62,733 bases of DNA from Candidatus Abawacabacteria bacterium (GTDB lineage: Bacteria; Patescibacteriota; Gracilibacteria; RBG-16-42-10): contig JACQZO010000025.1 in the NCBI GenBank assembly GCA_016207805.1, forward strand, positions 1 through 62,733, given 5' to 3'. Shown here one piece after another: positions 47,014 to 57,019 of this stretch (the first letter of the stretch is position 1; each line of letters opens with the position of its first letter). Both the position numbers and the translations under genes were made by a program. The notes under the pieces were generated by a model. The model searched no databases. It saw only the letters and a list, made by a program, of their open reading frames with translations, and was not told the origin of the DNA.

Positions 47014-50000
47014 TAGAACGTTTCTTGTGTGCTCGCCACAGGAAGGTTCCTATCATTAAAATGATGCTCAGTGAAAGTGTCGCTCCAGTTTTTACTAGCA
47101 TTGGTGGTATTGCTGCAGGAGTTGTGGGGACTGCCTTACTAAGAGGTGATGGGGGAGCAGGTAGAGATGATATCGGAGGAATTACTTTCTCTACACAACT
47201 TTCTAAACTAAGAGATTCATCAAATACACGTGTGATATCAACCGTGATTGCCGTGTCCGCAAATGGTTCGGGCGTGCCCAAATGTAAAGTGGCTCGATTA
47301 GGTAATTGTACTCCCAAATTGAGTAAACAAACTGCATCAATGTCTATACCGGGAGCCTTGCCCGTAGAATTAGTACTTTCGTCACTAACTTTGATGAATC
47401 GCGCCCATGAAACGCGAGCATCTTTCAAGTCATAACCATTCAAATTTCCAGTAGCATCTACCTTTTTAAATAAAGTACCATCTTGGGAAACCTCAACGCT
47501 GACATCTTCATTTGCTTCATCCGTGTCATCACCATGCTGATCAATGGTGAAGAGAGCAAAGTCCTCATTTTTACCATCAACAATTACCTTTGTTCCCAAA
47601 TCAATAGTAATGCTGCCATTTTCACCAAGTGAAATGAACTTATTGTCAGGCGCTCCCAGTATTTCTTTTGCTCTGCGATGATCATTGCCGCTACGACTAA
47701 TGTCTTCATCAATAATGTCGCTATCTGCTCCTAAATAAAAATCAGTATCTTTTAGCGGATCACTATTCTCATCAAGATCAAATGTGTCCAGATCAAAGTT
47801 TCTTGCTGAGGCAATAGTCCCATGATATTGCAATTGTACTGGTGTGCCAGCTGTGACAGTAATTGCTCCTAAAGAGAGAAGTGTATCGCTGATGCTCTGG
47901 GTGGCGCCCGTGGGCAGGCTATCAACTACTAAGTTCTCCACTAAACTAGAAAAGCGATCATCAAGAGCAATATTTGAGGCTGGACCACCACTATTAGTTA
48001 AAGTGACCGTGTAATTAACTATGCCCCCTGGTTTATAAATTTTCTCGGCACTATGATTAGTGCCCCCAACATTGTTATCAGCGGATTTGGTCAAAGTAAC
48101 ACTAGGAGCCCCGGTAATTGTTTTACTAATAGTTACGGTAACCTGTTGGGTTTGGGCGATGGTGGCATTATCACTTTGACGAGTAGCCCTGATTTCAGTG
48201 ACATTGATAAGTGGGGTAGCGGAGGATATGTTTAGTGTTCTGGCAATTACTGCATCATAAACAAATTGTACTTCCGTGGTCTGAGCATTGATGGTGATAC
48301 CATTTGCTAATAGTGGTGTTGCCGCTGTATTGGGGAAAGGGGAGGGACAATTGAGCAAGGATGAGCTAGCTGGAACTACCGTGACCCGACAGTTTTCATA
48401 ACGCACATTACCCCCTAAGGTAGGGAATGTGTCTGTCCAAGTAACATTGCTGAGGTTAATACCCTGAGTATTACGCAAAGTGATTGTAAAAGTGACTCGC
48501 TCATCTGCATTAGTAATATTTATGCTGGAACGAGAAGCTGATTTGGTTAAAGTGAGTGTGCCTGGATCTTGGTTTGCGGTAGCGATACTAATAGAGGCCT
48601 CGCTGGTACAGTCGGTAGTACAACCAGCTGTGAGTTGTCCGCGATTATTAATAGTTCCACTGGCTGAAGCTCCTACTTGAGCCAAAATAAATACATAGCC
48701 TTTTCTAGCCGGGCCAATAGACGTGGTGACGCGCACATTACTACCCTCAAATTGACAATCACTGCTACCACTCGGTCTACCGCCAGTGAGCGGCAAGGCA
48801 TTAGTCTCATTGTTCACATATTGACAGTTTGTGCCTGTTCGTAAAAAATTAATACTATTTGGCTGATTGTCTTGAATAGTAACCACGGCATTGCTACTAA
48901 GGCTAGCGTTCGTGATTTCTAAACGGTATTCGATCGTGCTTCCTGGTGCAACATTATTAATCGAGCTAGCAAAAGTATTACTTTGACAGCTGGCTAGAGT
49001 ACTGCTGGTACAGGATCGTACTAATTTACGAATAGTAGCATTATTGCTAGTAGTACCACCACCCGGCGCCTGTACTAGCAAAGTAGCATGGGATCGCTGA
49101 TGACCTTCTAATGGTACGGCATTTTCTCCCCAGGTAGCAGTATTATTAATTTCTTCGGTAGCCATACCAGTGCCCAAAGCATTGCGAGGAATAGCAGCTG
49201 TATAAGTAGCGACTATATGTAAAGTATCACTAGTACTTAATGTTCTACTACCCAGGGCGGCCACAATTTGACTGCCACTGACGATTATAATTGGGGTAGT
49301 ATTGGTACTATTTATTGTTTCCGTGCTGCTTTGACAATCACGGGCGCTTGATAAGGTGTCACTATTTACTTGTACTGTCCATCGACACAGGCTGTAAATA
49401 ATGTTTTGGCCGCCAACTAATCTGGGGAAATTATCTTGTAAACGCAGATTGGCGATAGTGGCATTATCATAGCCAGTAGCATCGGCACTTATTTGATATT
49501 GTATTGTTTGTTCCGTATTGCCACTGATAATAGTTTCTGTGGCAGGATTGCTATCAGTATTAGGACTAGTAATTGTCTTCTGCAGAGATAAGGAATTATT
49601 TGCTGCTGAACCTTCTACGCTAACAGTAGCTGTACTAGTGCGTTCACTATTGTCCTGATTAACGTTAATTACGGTGACAGTATTGGCAATAGAGTCTGGG
49701 CTAGAATTAGCTATTTGCGTACGCAAGAAAATAGCTGCTGTTTTTCCTGCTTCCAGGTGACTTAATGTTATCAATAAAGGAGAAGATAAGGGACAAACGG
49801 TACTATTATCCAGATCACTACGGTTAGGAGTATTAATGGTTAAATTGTTTTGATAAATACAACTGCTGTTTTGTATGGTTAAGTTGCTGGGAATGCTGTC
49901 ATTAACTTGTAAATCCAGATGAGGGACTATGCCAGCATTAGTGGTATTGGTAATGGTGATCCGGAAGTCCACAAAGCCATTTCGAGCTGCTGGAGCAGAA

Positions 50001-52570
50001 GAGCCAAAATCGCTGCTACAAACCGTGCTGCTACTACAAGTGGCAACAGTTTTACTCACAGTGAAGGTTGGTTCTTCGAGAAATATGTTTTGAGCGAACT
50101 CTGATGAGTTGCCCAAAAATTGAGGAATCAGAATATAAGCTTCAGGACTTAAGCTGCGCCCCATAGTATTGGGCTGACCATCACATGGTGTCACGTTAGT
50201 CATGAGCAGGTTCGCTAACTCACAATTATAGCGAATACCAGCTAAACCTAGGTCTAAAGATGACACCGGAAATTGACCACTAAGTGAGCCATAGTTTCTT
50301 CTATTCGCACTACTAGGAGCGTTGATCTGAGCAATGGTTGCTGTAACCAGCTTCGATGTAACAATACTATCAAATTGGGGGGGACTACATTCCCAATTAG
50401 TAAGTGCTGAAGATGTCTTGTGCACTACTACTCCACAAAGGAACTTCTTGCCTTGCCCCATACTTTGATTGGCGCTTTGGCTACTGGGTGAGGGACTGTC
50501 CGTATCACAGTTAATAGTGGCGCTAGCTAAAGAGTTTACATCTGTTGGACTACTGCTCTCCGCAGGACAGCCTACAGTGAATACCTCAATCCAATAATCT
50601 CCTGTGGGCAAAGAAGTTTGCAGATAGCCCTTTATGGTATTATTGGTCGAGCGAAAGGCTGCCGTATTACCTATGCCATACAGACCTGGCCTGCCTAACA
50701 TAGTATTACCACCATTGCTGCTAATAGTGTCTGATAAGTCCGTATCATTAGTGGTACCAATAGCACTATTGCTGCTACTGCTACTACGCTTTTGCTCACT
50801 ATCTCCAGCTGCTTTCAAATCTATACCAATTCCACCTTCTTCAGCCCCGTTCAATGTGCCATTACGAAAAATAGTATTGTGACTGATACCATTTTCACAA
50901 TTATTGCTGTGTACACTTTGCCCTGAAATGGTGCTGGTACATGGCCAGCTACTATCACTATGGACATGATCTACATCAGTAATAGTATTGATATGAATAC
51001 CATCAGCTTGATTGTAGCTAATACTATTAGCGCTTATTTTGTTACGATAACTAGCATGAAACTGCGATTCAAACGTGTCAGGATCGGTAGTAATAGAACC
51101 CTCGATACTAATGCCATAGCCTTGATTTGGCGCTTCACTGCTACCGATGCGATTATTATAAAGCCAGTTATTTTCACTACCTTCAATCAATATGCCAGTG
51201 CCACCACACACTGTACTTTGGCTATTGCGCGGTGCATAGCGTGATGGAGTATGTAAACACAAAGTGGGTGTGCTGGGAACGGTTAAATTACCAATACTAT
51301 TACCAGTGACAAAGGTTCTATTTACATCACTATAATTACCTTCAATTGTGATGCCATTACCAGTAATCCGTGCTCTTTCAGCTACAAATCCTTCGGTGAC
51401 CGTTGGTCTAGCGACGCCAATGTAATTATTCTGAATATCTGCAGCACTGTCTTTCACATAAATTGCGGTATTAAAAAGAAATAAAATCAAAACTACATTT
51501 TTGCTGGAATTAGCAATGGCATTATTTTGTATTCTTGGTCTATTCAGATTGCAAACATTAATTGCCTTATCCGTCCAACCACTATTATCAAACAAATCTG
51601 CTGCCGGTGTTGTCCCAGCACTGGTTAATCCAATGGTGTTGTTTTCAATTACTAAGAAAACGGTCATTTTGGGTTGGCATTGATTTGCCGGAAACACACT
51701 TGCTACTGGTACCGATGCTGTACCGACGAAAATCGGCTTATTAGTATTGAGAAAGTTATTATTCTGGATGCGAATAGTAGGGTCGCCAGTAACGCTGAGA
51801 GGATACAGATTAATATGCACTCCTCCTTGAAGATAATTGGCATTGTCTACTGAACTGCCATCTCTAGTACCAAAAAAGTTATCTTCAATGATTAGTGCTT
51901 CTAAAAAAGCACCTTCTATACCGGAAACTTTACCGTTCGTCGCGGTGTTACTAGGAGTTGTCGGATCATCGGTAGTAATTGCCTTTGCCGTGCCCTTCTT
52001 CAAAGCAATAAATGCGAACTTTTTGATTACAATACTTTGGGTCAAAAAAGTGCTCAAATTGGGTGTTACTCTAAAAAAGTAGTCCAAAGTGTTTGAATCA
52101 GCAGTATTGTCACGGATGGCAGTATAACCAGGTGCGCTATCATGTTGCCCATCAATTTCGAGTTGTCCAGCATAAGTAATGGCTGGTAGATTCCGCTCAA
52201 GGTTAATAGTCGTGAGACTTTCGGCGAAACGAATGGTTACTACCATGCTCGGATTGACAAATATGGGATCTAAATTGTTTAACAAGTTAATAGCTTCTCC
52301 CAAGTCACAATTATTATCGTCAAAAGGTGAGAAAGTCGGCGGATAGCCTGCACTAGTAGTAAAAAGAGTACAACCCACACTAGTAGTACCGCCGGCAAAG
52401 CCATCGGTATTTACATAAATAAAATTACTAGTGGTCGGAGGAGCAGCAAAAGCTGGTACTCCGCCAGAAGGAACTATACTGATAAGTACGCTGCTGCTCA
52501 CCAAAAAGACCAGACTCAAGCTGCAACAAAGTTTTTTGATTTGCCGGTAAATACTTTTACCTGCTTTCAT
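46988..52570 (-). CDS. Giant beta-helix/DUF11 surface protein with a sortase-like C-terminal signal
   Basis: A protein of 1860 aa from the ATG at 52570 (an ATG at 52609 would add 13 residues). A signal peptide (about 5-42, ending PAFA) leads into a right-handed beta-helix with many NN.I.N-type turns (IQNNNFLNT, IENNTIG, IQNNYIGVA, NGISHNTIFRNG). About five DUF11-type modules follow (TVSKTV, SLQKTI, IRKLVRS, LTKSASR, LTKSADN) and a beta-sandwich-like region. The C-terminus is LVKTG, a membrane span and KKRSIKK, resembling an LPxTG sorting signal with Val in place of Pro. It is probably surface-displayed for adhesion or glycan binding. The 52-bp spacer to the divergent rsmC-like gene is very short. 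Confidence 0.85.
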   Translation of the reverse strand: MKAGKSIYRQIKKLCCSLSLVFLVSSSVLISIVPSGGVPAFAAPPTTSNFIYVNTDGFAGGTTSVGCTLFTTSAGYPPTFSPFDDNNCDLGEAINLLNNLDPIFVNPSMVVTIRFAESLTTINLERNLPAITYAGQLEIDGQHDSAPGYTAIRDNTADSNTLDYFFRVTPNLSTFLTQSIVIKKFAFIALKKGTAKAITTDDPTTPSNTATNGKVSGIEGAFLEALIIEDNFFGTRDGSSVDNANYLQGGVHINLYPLSVTGDPTIRIQNNNFLNTNKPIFVGTASVPVASVFPANQCQPKMTVFLVIENNTIGLTSAGTTPAADLFDNSGWTDKAINVCNLNRPRIQNNAIANSSKNVVLILFLFNTAIYVKDSAADIQNNYIGVARPTVTEGFVAERARITGNGITIEGNYSDVNRTFVTGNSIGNLTVPSTPTLCLHTPSRYAPRNSQSTVCGGTGILIEGSENNWLYNNRIGSSEAPNQGYGISIEGSITTDPDTFESQFHASYRNKISANSISYNQADGIHINTITDVDHVHSDSSWPCTSTISGQSVHSNNCENGISHNTIFRNGTLNGAEEGGIGIDLKAAGDSEQKRSSSSSNSAIGTTNDTDLSDTISSNGGNTMLGRPGLYGIGNTAAFRSTNNTIKGYLQTSLPTGDYWIEVFTVGCPAESSSPTDVNSLASATINCDTDSPSPSSQSANQSMGQGKKFLCGVVVHKTSSALTNWECSPPQFDSIVTSKLVTATIAQINAPSSANRRNYGSLSGQFPVSSLDLGLAGIRYNCELANLLMTNVTPCDGQPNTMGRSLSPEAYILIPQFLGNSSEFAQNIFLEEPTFTVSKTVATCSSSTVCSSDFGSSAPAARNGFVDFRITITNTTNAGIVPHLDLQVNDSIPSNLTIQNSSCIYQNNLTINTPNRSDLDNSTVCPLSSPLLITLSHLEAGKTAAIFLRTQIANSSPDSIANTVTVINVNQDNSERTSTATVSVEGSAANNSLSLQKTITSPNTDSNPATETIISGNTEQTIQYQISADATGYDNATIANLRLQDNFPRLVGGQNIIYSLCRWTVQVNSDTLSSARDCQSSTETINSTNTTPIIIVSGSQIVAALGSRTLSTSDTLHIVATYTAAIPRNALGTGMATEEINNTATWGENAVPLEGHQRSHATLLVQAPGGGTTSNNATIRKLVRSCTSSTLASCQSNTFASSINNVAPGSTIEYRLEITNASLSSNAVVTIQDNQPNSINFLRTGTNCQYVNNETNALPLTGGRPSGSSDCQFEGSNVRVTTSIGPARKGYVFILAQVGASASGTINNRGQLTAGCTTDCTSEASISIATANQDPGTLTLTKSASRSSINITNADERVTFTITLRNTQGINLSNVTWTDTFPTLGGNVRYENCRVTVVPASSSLLNCPSPFPNTAATPLLANGITINAQTTEVQFVYDAVIARTLNISSATPLINVTEIRATRQSDNATIAQTQQVTVTISKTITGAPSVTLTKSADNNVGGTNHSAEKIYKPGGIVNYTVTLTNSGGPASNIALDDRFSSLVENLVVDSLPTGATQSISDTLLSLGAITVTAGTPVQLQYHGTIASARNFDLDTFDLDENSDPLKDTDFYLGADSDIIDEDISRSGNDHRRAKEILGAPDNKFISLGENGSITIDLGTKVIVDGKNEDFALFTIDQHGDDTDEANEDVSVEVSQDGTLFKKVDATGNLNGYDLKDARVSWARFIKVSDESTNSTGKAPGIDIDAVCLLNLGVQLPNRATLHLGTPEPFADTAITVDITRVFDESLSLESCVEKVIPPISSLPAPPSPLSKAVPTTPAAIPPMLVKTGATLSLSIILMIGTFLWRAHKKRSIKKTAGDQ

Positions 52571-52622
52571 GATGGGGGATTTGTTTTTGTAATCTCTTAA
52601 TTTTAGCATACTATGCTAGCGT

Positions 52623-53708
52623 ATGTATAGAGCAAAAACTATGAAAATACCTGATGCTGATGATCTATTTACTGTTGCTGGTAGAATGGGAAAAAGAATA
52701 AGTACTCGCGATCAAGATGCTGCTAGCTTAATACTTGAATTGTTACCAAGTATTGCCCCTATTTCACCAGTTCTAATTGTTGATGACGACACTCATGCTA
52801 TTGAGCAGGCAATCAAAAGACAGAATTCTGCTTGCCAGCTAGTATCCTGGCAACGAAAAGTCACTGCATCACATGCTGCTCAAGTGTGGGTACCAGAACA
52901 AACCTTTGCTGTTGTTTTTTTGAGGCTACCTATTTCCCGAGCCACTTTTGAAATGTTGCTTCATGCCACAGTAAGCCGTCTAACACCTCAAGGGAAAGTA
53001 TTCATCTATGGTGCTAATGATGAAGGGATTAAATCTACGGTTAAATTGTTAGCGCAATTTTTTGATCAGGTAGAGACTATATTGATCAAAAAACGCTGCC
53101 GAGTAATTGAGGCTATAAGTTTTAAGCAAATACCCTTGAAAACTCAGTTGCTAGATTGGCAAGAAACACTTCGCCTTGCCACCCCAGTAGGGGAGCAAAC
53201 AGTATGTTCATACCCATCATTATTTGCTCATGGGAAATTAGACCCAGGCACTGAATTGTTATTGACTGCTCTACCAGTAAACTTGGAGGGAAATGCCCAT
53301 GTTTTAGATTTTGCTTGTGGTACTGGCATCATTGCACTTGCTTTGAAAAAAAAGTTTCCTACTATTGCTCTTGATTTGATCGATAATGACGCTATGGCAT
53401 CTGTAGTCGCCAAGATCAATGTTCCTAATGCAGAGATCTATCTTGCAAGTAACTTGAATTGTGTTGCTCATAAAAAATACGATTTAATCATTAGTAATCC
53501 ACCCATCCATAAAGGCAAGGAGGAAGATTTTTCTGTATTGGTAGATCTCATTCAAAAAAGCACCAAGCTTTTGCAGGCTAATGGTGCTTTGTTATTTGTG
53601 GTGCAAGCTACTGTACCAGTGAAAAGGCGGCTGTTTGAATACTTTTCACGAGTGGAGCTAGTAAAACATAATTCCCAGTATGCTATTTGGCAGTGTGCAC
53701 AAAACTAA
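52623..53708 (+). CDS. RsmC-like ribosomal RNA methyltransferase
   Basis: A 361-aa protein with two methyltransferase-like halves, as in RsmC/RlmG. The N-terminal one is degenerate (PVLIVDDDTHAIEQAIKRQ). The C-terminal catalytic one has VLDFACGTGIIALALKKKFP, DLIDNDAMA and the NPPIH motif (LIISNPPIHKGKE), typical of guanine-N2 methylation. It probably modifies a guanine of 16S or 23S rRNA; which one cannot be decided. The frame starts 13 bp from the frame of the giant surface gene on the other strand. Confidence 0.88.
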   Translation: MYRAKTMKIPDADDLFTVAGRMGKRISTRDQDAASLILELLPSIAPISPVLIVDDDTHAIEQAIKRQNSACQLVSWQRKVTASHAAQVWVPEQTFAVVFLRLPISRATFEMLLHATVSRLTPQGKVFIYGANDEGIKSTVKLLAQFFDQVETILIKKRCRVIEAISFKQIPLKTQLLDWQETLRLATPVGEQTVCSYPSLFAHGKLDPGTELLLTALPVNLEGNAHVLDFACGTGIIALALKKKFPTIALDLIDNDAMASVVAKINVPNAEIYLASNLNCVAHKKYDLIISNPPIHKGKEEDFSVLVDLIQKSTKLLQANGALLFVVQATVPVKRRLFEYFSRVELVKHNSQYAIWQCAQN

Positions 53709-53714
53709 GAGTTA

Positions 53715-54059
53715 CTAACGTGAGCTACGTCGTACAGCTCTATTACCAGCCGCAACAATCTTTGTAATATGGACACCGCTACCTGTTGTTTGCATAAATA
53801 CATCATGCTGACCCACTCTGGCCATTGTATCTCCTACGGCATGTCTGATTTTTGAACTGGTGCCATGGGCTCTAGCAGTTCCACCATGACCTTTTAATTC
53901 CAAGGCTCGCATAATACCTGCGCGCAACTGCCTTTGTACATCAAGTGGTATTTTATCTTTAGCTAAGGCTATATTGATAGCTTCAGCATTCTCTATTACT
54001 GCATCCCAACCTGCTGGTAAGTCACTGGATTTAGCTAAGTATGCATCGATTCTTGCCAT
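53715..54059 (-). CDS. Hypothetical protein, 114 aa
   Basis: I do not recognise this protein. It is a small soluble protein with a helical N-terminal half (LPAGWDAVIENAEAINIALA, DVQRQLRAGIMRALEL) and a basic Gly/Thr/Arg-rich C-terminal half (GHGGTARAHGTSSKIRHAVG, AAGNRAVRRSSR). The basic tail might bind nucleic acid. It lies alone, convergent with the rsmC-like gene and 6 bp from it. Confidence 0.55.
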   Translation of the reverse strand: MARIDAYLAKSSDLPAGWDAVIENAEAINIALAKDKIPLDVQRQLRAGIMRALELKGHGGTARAHGTSSKIRHAVGDTMARVGQHDVFMQTTGSGVHITKIVAAGNRAVRRSSR

Positions 54060-54152
54060 AAAAAGAAATTAATTAAAGGTTAAATAGCAAAATAACATCT
54101 TTCACTGACCAGGTCAATGCTGTGCTAAGCTGTGCTCATTAAGAAATAAAAC

Positions 54153-54842
54153 GTGTTGAGAAAAATAAAATTTTGGCTTAATTTTAAAATTAAAGAATGT
54201 ATCTTTAGCGTATGTCCGTTGCCAAAATCTTATATTCAAAACGGTGTACCATATTTTGCTCAATGGGAGTCAAAAGAGCTAGCGGACGACATCCTAAAGA
54301 AAAGAATTTTGGCGGTCAATGATCCTAAATGGTTGGCATCAGGTGCTGAAAGTCCAGAGGAGTATGCTTTGTGGAGTTGGAATGCCTGTGGTATGGCCTG
54401 TCTTAAAATGGTCTTAGCCTATTACAAAAAAGTTACCATACCATTAGTAACTTTATGTAAGCAATGCGTTAAATATGGTGGCTATACTTTTCCTTTAGAA
54501 ACATCTCCAGGACTGTATTATGGTCCTTTTGTAAATTTTGTTAGACAAACATATGGATTACAGGCAAAAGTAATCTATCCGATGATCCTGAAGGAAATAG
54601 TACAAGCTCTAGCAAAACAAAAGTTAGTTATTGCCTCCGTGGCTCCTGAGATTAGGAATCCCTCAGCTATTTCTACCAAACGTGGCGGCCATTTAGTATT
54701 GATTGTCGGCTTCGATGCCCAACAAAAAATAATTTACTTGCATAATCCTTCAGGCAACACACCAGAATCACAGGAATATGCTCAAATAAGTTTCAATGAT
54801 TTCAAAAAGTTCTTTGCCAATAAAGGAATTATTATTCATTGA
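54153..54842 (+). CDS. C39-like papain-type peptidase
   Basis: A 229-aa protein. A Cys in WNACGMACLKMVLAYY (about 90) and a His in GGHLVLIVGFD (about 180), followed by HNPSGNTPESQ, match the peptidase C39-like family. It has a GTG start and no obvious signal peptide; residues 1-20 are basic and weakly hydrophobic (LRKIKFWLNFKIKECIFSVC). The substrate is unknown; related proteins cleave peptide leaders or act on cell-wall peptides. Its last 11 bp overlap the convergent HIT gene. Confidence 0.75.
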   Translation: MLRKIKFWLNFKIKECIFSVCPLPKSYIQNGVPYFAQWESKELADDILKKRILAVNDPKWLASGAESPEEYALWSWNACGMACLKMVLAYYKKVTIPLVTLCKQCVKYGGYTFPLETSPGLYYGPFVNFVRQTYGLQAKVIYPMILKEIVQALAKQKLVIASVAPEIRNPSAISTKRGGHLVLIVGFDAQQKIIYLHNPSGNTPESQEYAQISFNDFKKFFANKGIIIH

Positions 54843-55176
54843 CTTCGTGCTTCTTGCCCGATACTAAATGAAAATGAAGATGCTGAGAATCCTGAAAGCT
54901 TCCTCCATTGGTAATGATTTTATAATTACTTTCATGGAGTCGAAACTCTTTGATAATGTCTTGTGCTACAGAAAATATCTCGGCAATCACCGAGATATCT
55001 TCAAGCTCTACCAGTCTCGTAATATGCTGTTTAGGGATAATCACAATATGTAGTGTCCACTTTGGTTGAGTATGGTGAAATGCTAAAACCTTTTTAGTTT
55101 CACGCACCATTTTTACTACAATTTTGTTGTTGAGGACAAAATCACAATAAAAGTCATTAGTAATTTTAGATTGCAT
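54832..55176 (-). CDS. HIT-family nucleotide hydrolase
   Basis: A 114-aa protein with the histidine triad QHLHFHLVSG and the preceding block TLHIVIIPKQHITRLVEL. HIT proteins (HINT branch) cleave nucleoside phosphoramidates and related AMP conjugates. The opening CDFVLNNKIVVKMVRETKKVLAFHH is slightly unlike the CxFC of typical HINT proteins. It is convergent with and overlaps the C39-like gene. Confidence 0.9.
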   Translation of the reverse strand: MQSKITNDFYCDFVLNNKIVVKMVRETKKVLAFHHTQPKWTLHIVIIPKQHITRLVELEDISVIAEIFSVAQDIIKEFRLHESNYKIITNGGSFQDSQHLHFHLVSGKKHEVNE

Positions 55177-55285
55177 AAGAAACTATTGTTTAATACCACG
55201 AGAACATTTTGTATACTTATCTTTACCCTTATTTTTAACAGTCTTCAGGTGTTTTTGCTAGTTTGTTTCTGTCTGACTACTACCT

Positions 55286-57019
55286 ATGTCTTTAAAAAAA
55301 GTATCTGCACTTATCATTTCTGTTTCTTTGCTTCTTGCTCTAATCCCTGCCACCCGAGCTGCTACTTTTCAAGACGTCCGTAGTAATGATTGGTTTTATC
55401 CTTACACCTATCAATTAGCAGCAGCAGGAATTATTGCTAATAATGCAAACTTTTTTCCCTATCGTCCGATTACTCGAGCAGAACTTGCTAAGATGGCAAG
55501 TAAAATTGCTGAATACCAAAGGGTCCTTACTTTAGCGTCTCCGGCGAATACTTTTTGTGATGTTGCTTTAAATGATTGGAGTAATCAATATATTCAGACT
55601 CTGTATAGTCGTGGTGCCGTGCAAGGTACTTCTTCTGGTTGTGCGCAAAGGCGAGTGTTTCATCCTAATGATTTTGTTACTCGTGCCGAAGCATTGAAAA
55701 TACTTTTAGGTGTCTATGAGATTGTGGTGCAAGGTAATGGCTCAACCTTTAATGATATTGAGGCTGATAGTTGGTATGCCCCTTATGTTAGTACAGCCGC
55801 CAGTATGGGTGTGGTGAATAGTAGTGGTAGCTTTCATCCTCATATAGGTCTTACGAGAGCAGAAATGAGTAAAATTATTGTTAAGTTGAGTGATTATGTA
55901 TTTCAGCATCCCGATATAACCAATCGTGTTGGTCGCGATCCGCCGAGATCCCTATCTTCCGATGATGAAGAGACAGAAACCACAGTTCCGATTGCGTCAC
56001 CATCTGTCAGGCCGATTATAGACCCGTTGAATCCTACCCCAACACCTACGCCAGCACCTGCCACTCCTACTCTTAGTGCGAGCTGCCGTCCAGAAAATTG
56101 TATTGGTGTCGATTGGCGTACCCGAGCTCGTGCTCTTGATATTCCCGGGTATCAACGCCGTGTTGCTAATGATGGTAAGTTAATTTTAATCAGTGAGAAG
56201 TTTCAAATTACTCTTCCTGATAATAGCCCTGATGCCGAAGAATATGGTCGCATTCTTCTCTATCAATTGCGCCAGGCCTATGCTGGTGTACGTCGCACGC
56301 TAGGCTATGATCCATATGCTTTGCCGAATAGTATTAAAGAGGAACATATTCTGAATTATCGTACTACCGGCGAATGTTGTGGTTTAGAAGAAGATGGCTA
56401 TCCGATGATTTGGACTGCAGGTACTCGTGAGCATTATCTGCAAACAATTCGTCTTGAAGGCCCACAAACCGGTTACCTACCAAATGCGGCTTGGGATAGC
56501 ATAGTTGGTGGACATGAAATTACTCATCGTTTCAACTGGACACTGAATCTCTATGGCTTTCTCGATGAAGGGTTAGCAAATTATGTTCAAGACCGAGGCC
56601 ACCCTCAATCAATGGTTTGTCGCCAAGGAGGATATGAAATAAATGGCCAGTTTTTTAATTATGAATACTTATACAGATCTGATAGTTTACTCAGTATCTA
56701 CAATTCTGGTGATTGCTTCTGGCAACGTATTGAGCAGCTCTATGGCTTAGATATGATTCATCGTATCGAGAGTCGTTTCCGTCGCAAAGAAGAACGAGAC
56801 CGCCTACGTACGCGTATTGATGAAAATGGCTCACCCTGGGCTACTTGGACATCGTTTAGCGGACAACTCTTAATAGATCTTCAACAAGCATTTGTTCCCG
56901 AAATTGGTGAACGGTTTTGGACTGATTTTCAAGATTTCTGTTTCTCGCCAACTATGGCCGAGGGAAAGACATATGCAAATGAGCTAGCAATGAGTAGTTG
57001 TGCTGAGACTAGTCGGTAA
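55286..57019 (+). CDS. SLH-anchored metalloprotease
   Basis: A 577-aa secreted protein. A signal peptide (residues 1-26, ending ATRA) is followed by three SLH domains (about 28-75, 90-135, 145-195: FQDVRSNDWFYPYTYQLAAA, FCDVALNDWSNQYIQTLYSR, FNDIEADSWYAPYVSTAA). A Pro/Thr-rich linker leads to a peptidase with GGHEITHRFNW (HExxH zinc motif) and FLDEGLANYVQD, whose Glu 14 residues after the second His is the third ligand (gluzincin type). It probably sits on the S-layer or wall and degrades external peptides or proteins. The specific family is unclear. Confidence 0.87.
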   Translation: MSLKKVSALIISVSLLLALIPATRAATFQDVRSNDWFYPYTYQLAAAGIIANNANFFPYRPITRAELAKMASKIAEYQRVLTLASPANTFCDVALNDWSNQYIQTLYSRGAVQGTSSGCAQRRVFHPNDFVTRAEALKILLGVYEIVVQGNGSTFNDIEADSWYAPYVSTAASMGVVNSSGSFHPHIGLTRAEMSKIIVKLSDYVFQHPDITNRVGRDPPRSLSSDDEETETTVPIASPSVRPIIDPLNPTPTPTPAPATPTLSASCRPENCIGVDWRTRARALDIPGYQRRVANDGKLILISEKFQITLPDNSPDAEEYGRILLYQLRQAYAGVRRTLGYDPYALPNSIKEEHILNYRTTGECCGLEEDGYPMIWTAGTREHYLQTIRLEGPQTGYLPNAAWDSIVGGHEITHRFNWTLNLYGFLDEGLANYVQDRGHPQSMVCRQGGYEINGQFFNYEYLYRSDSLLSIYNSGDCFWQRIEQLYGLDMIHRIESRFRRKEERDRLRTRIDENGSPWATWTSFSGQLLIDLQQAFVPEIGERFWTDFQDFCFSPTMAEGKTYANELAMSSCAETSR

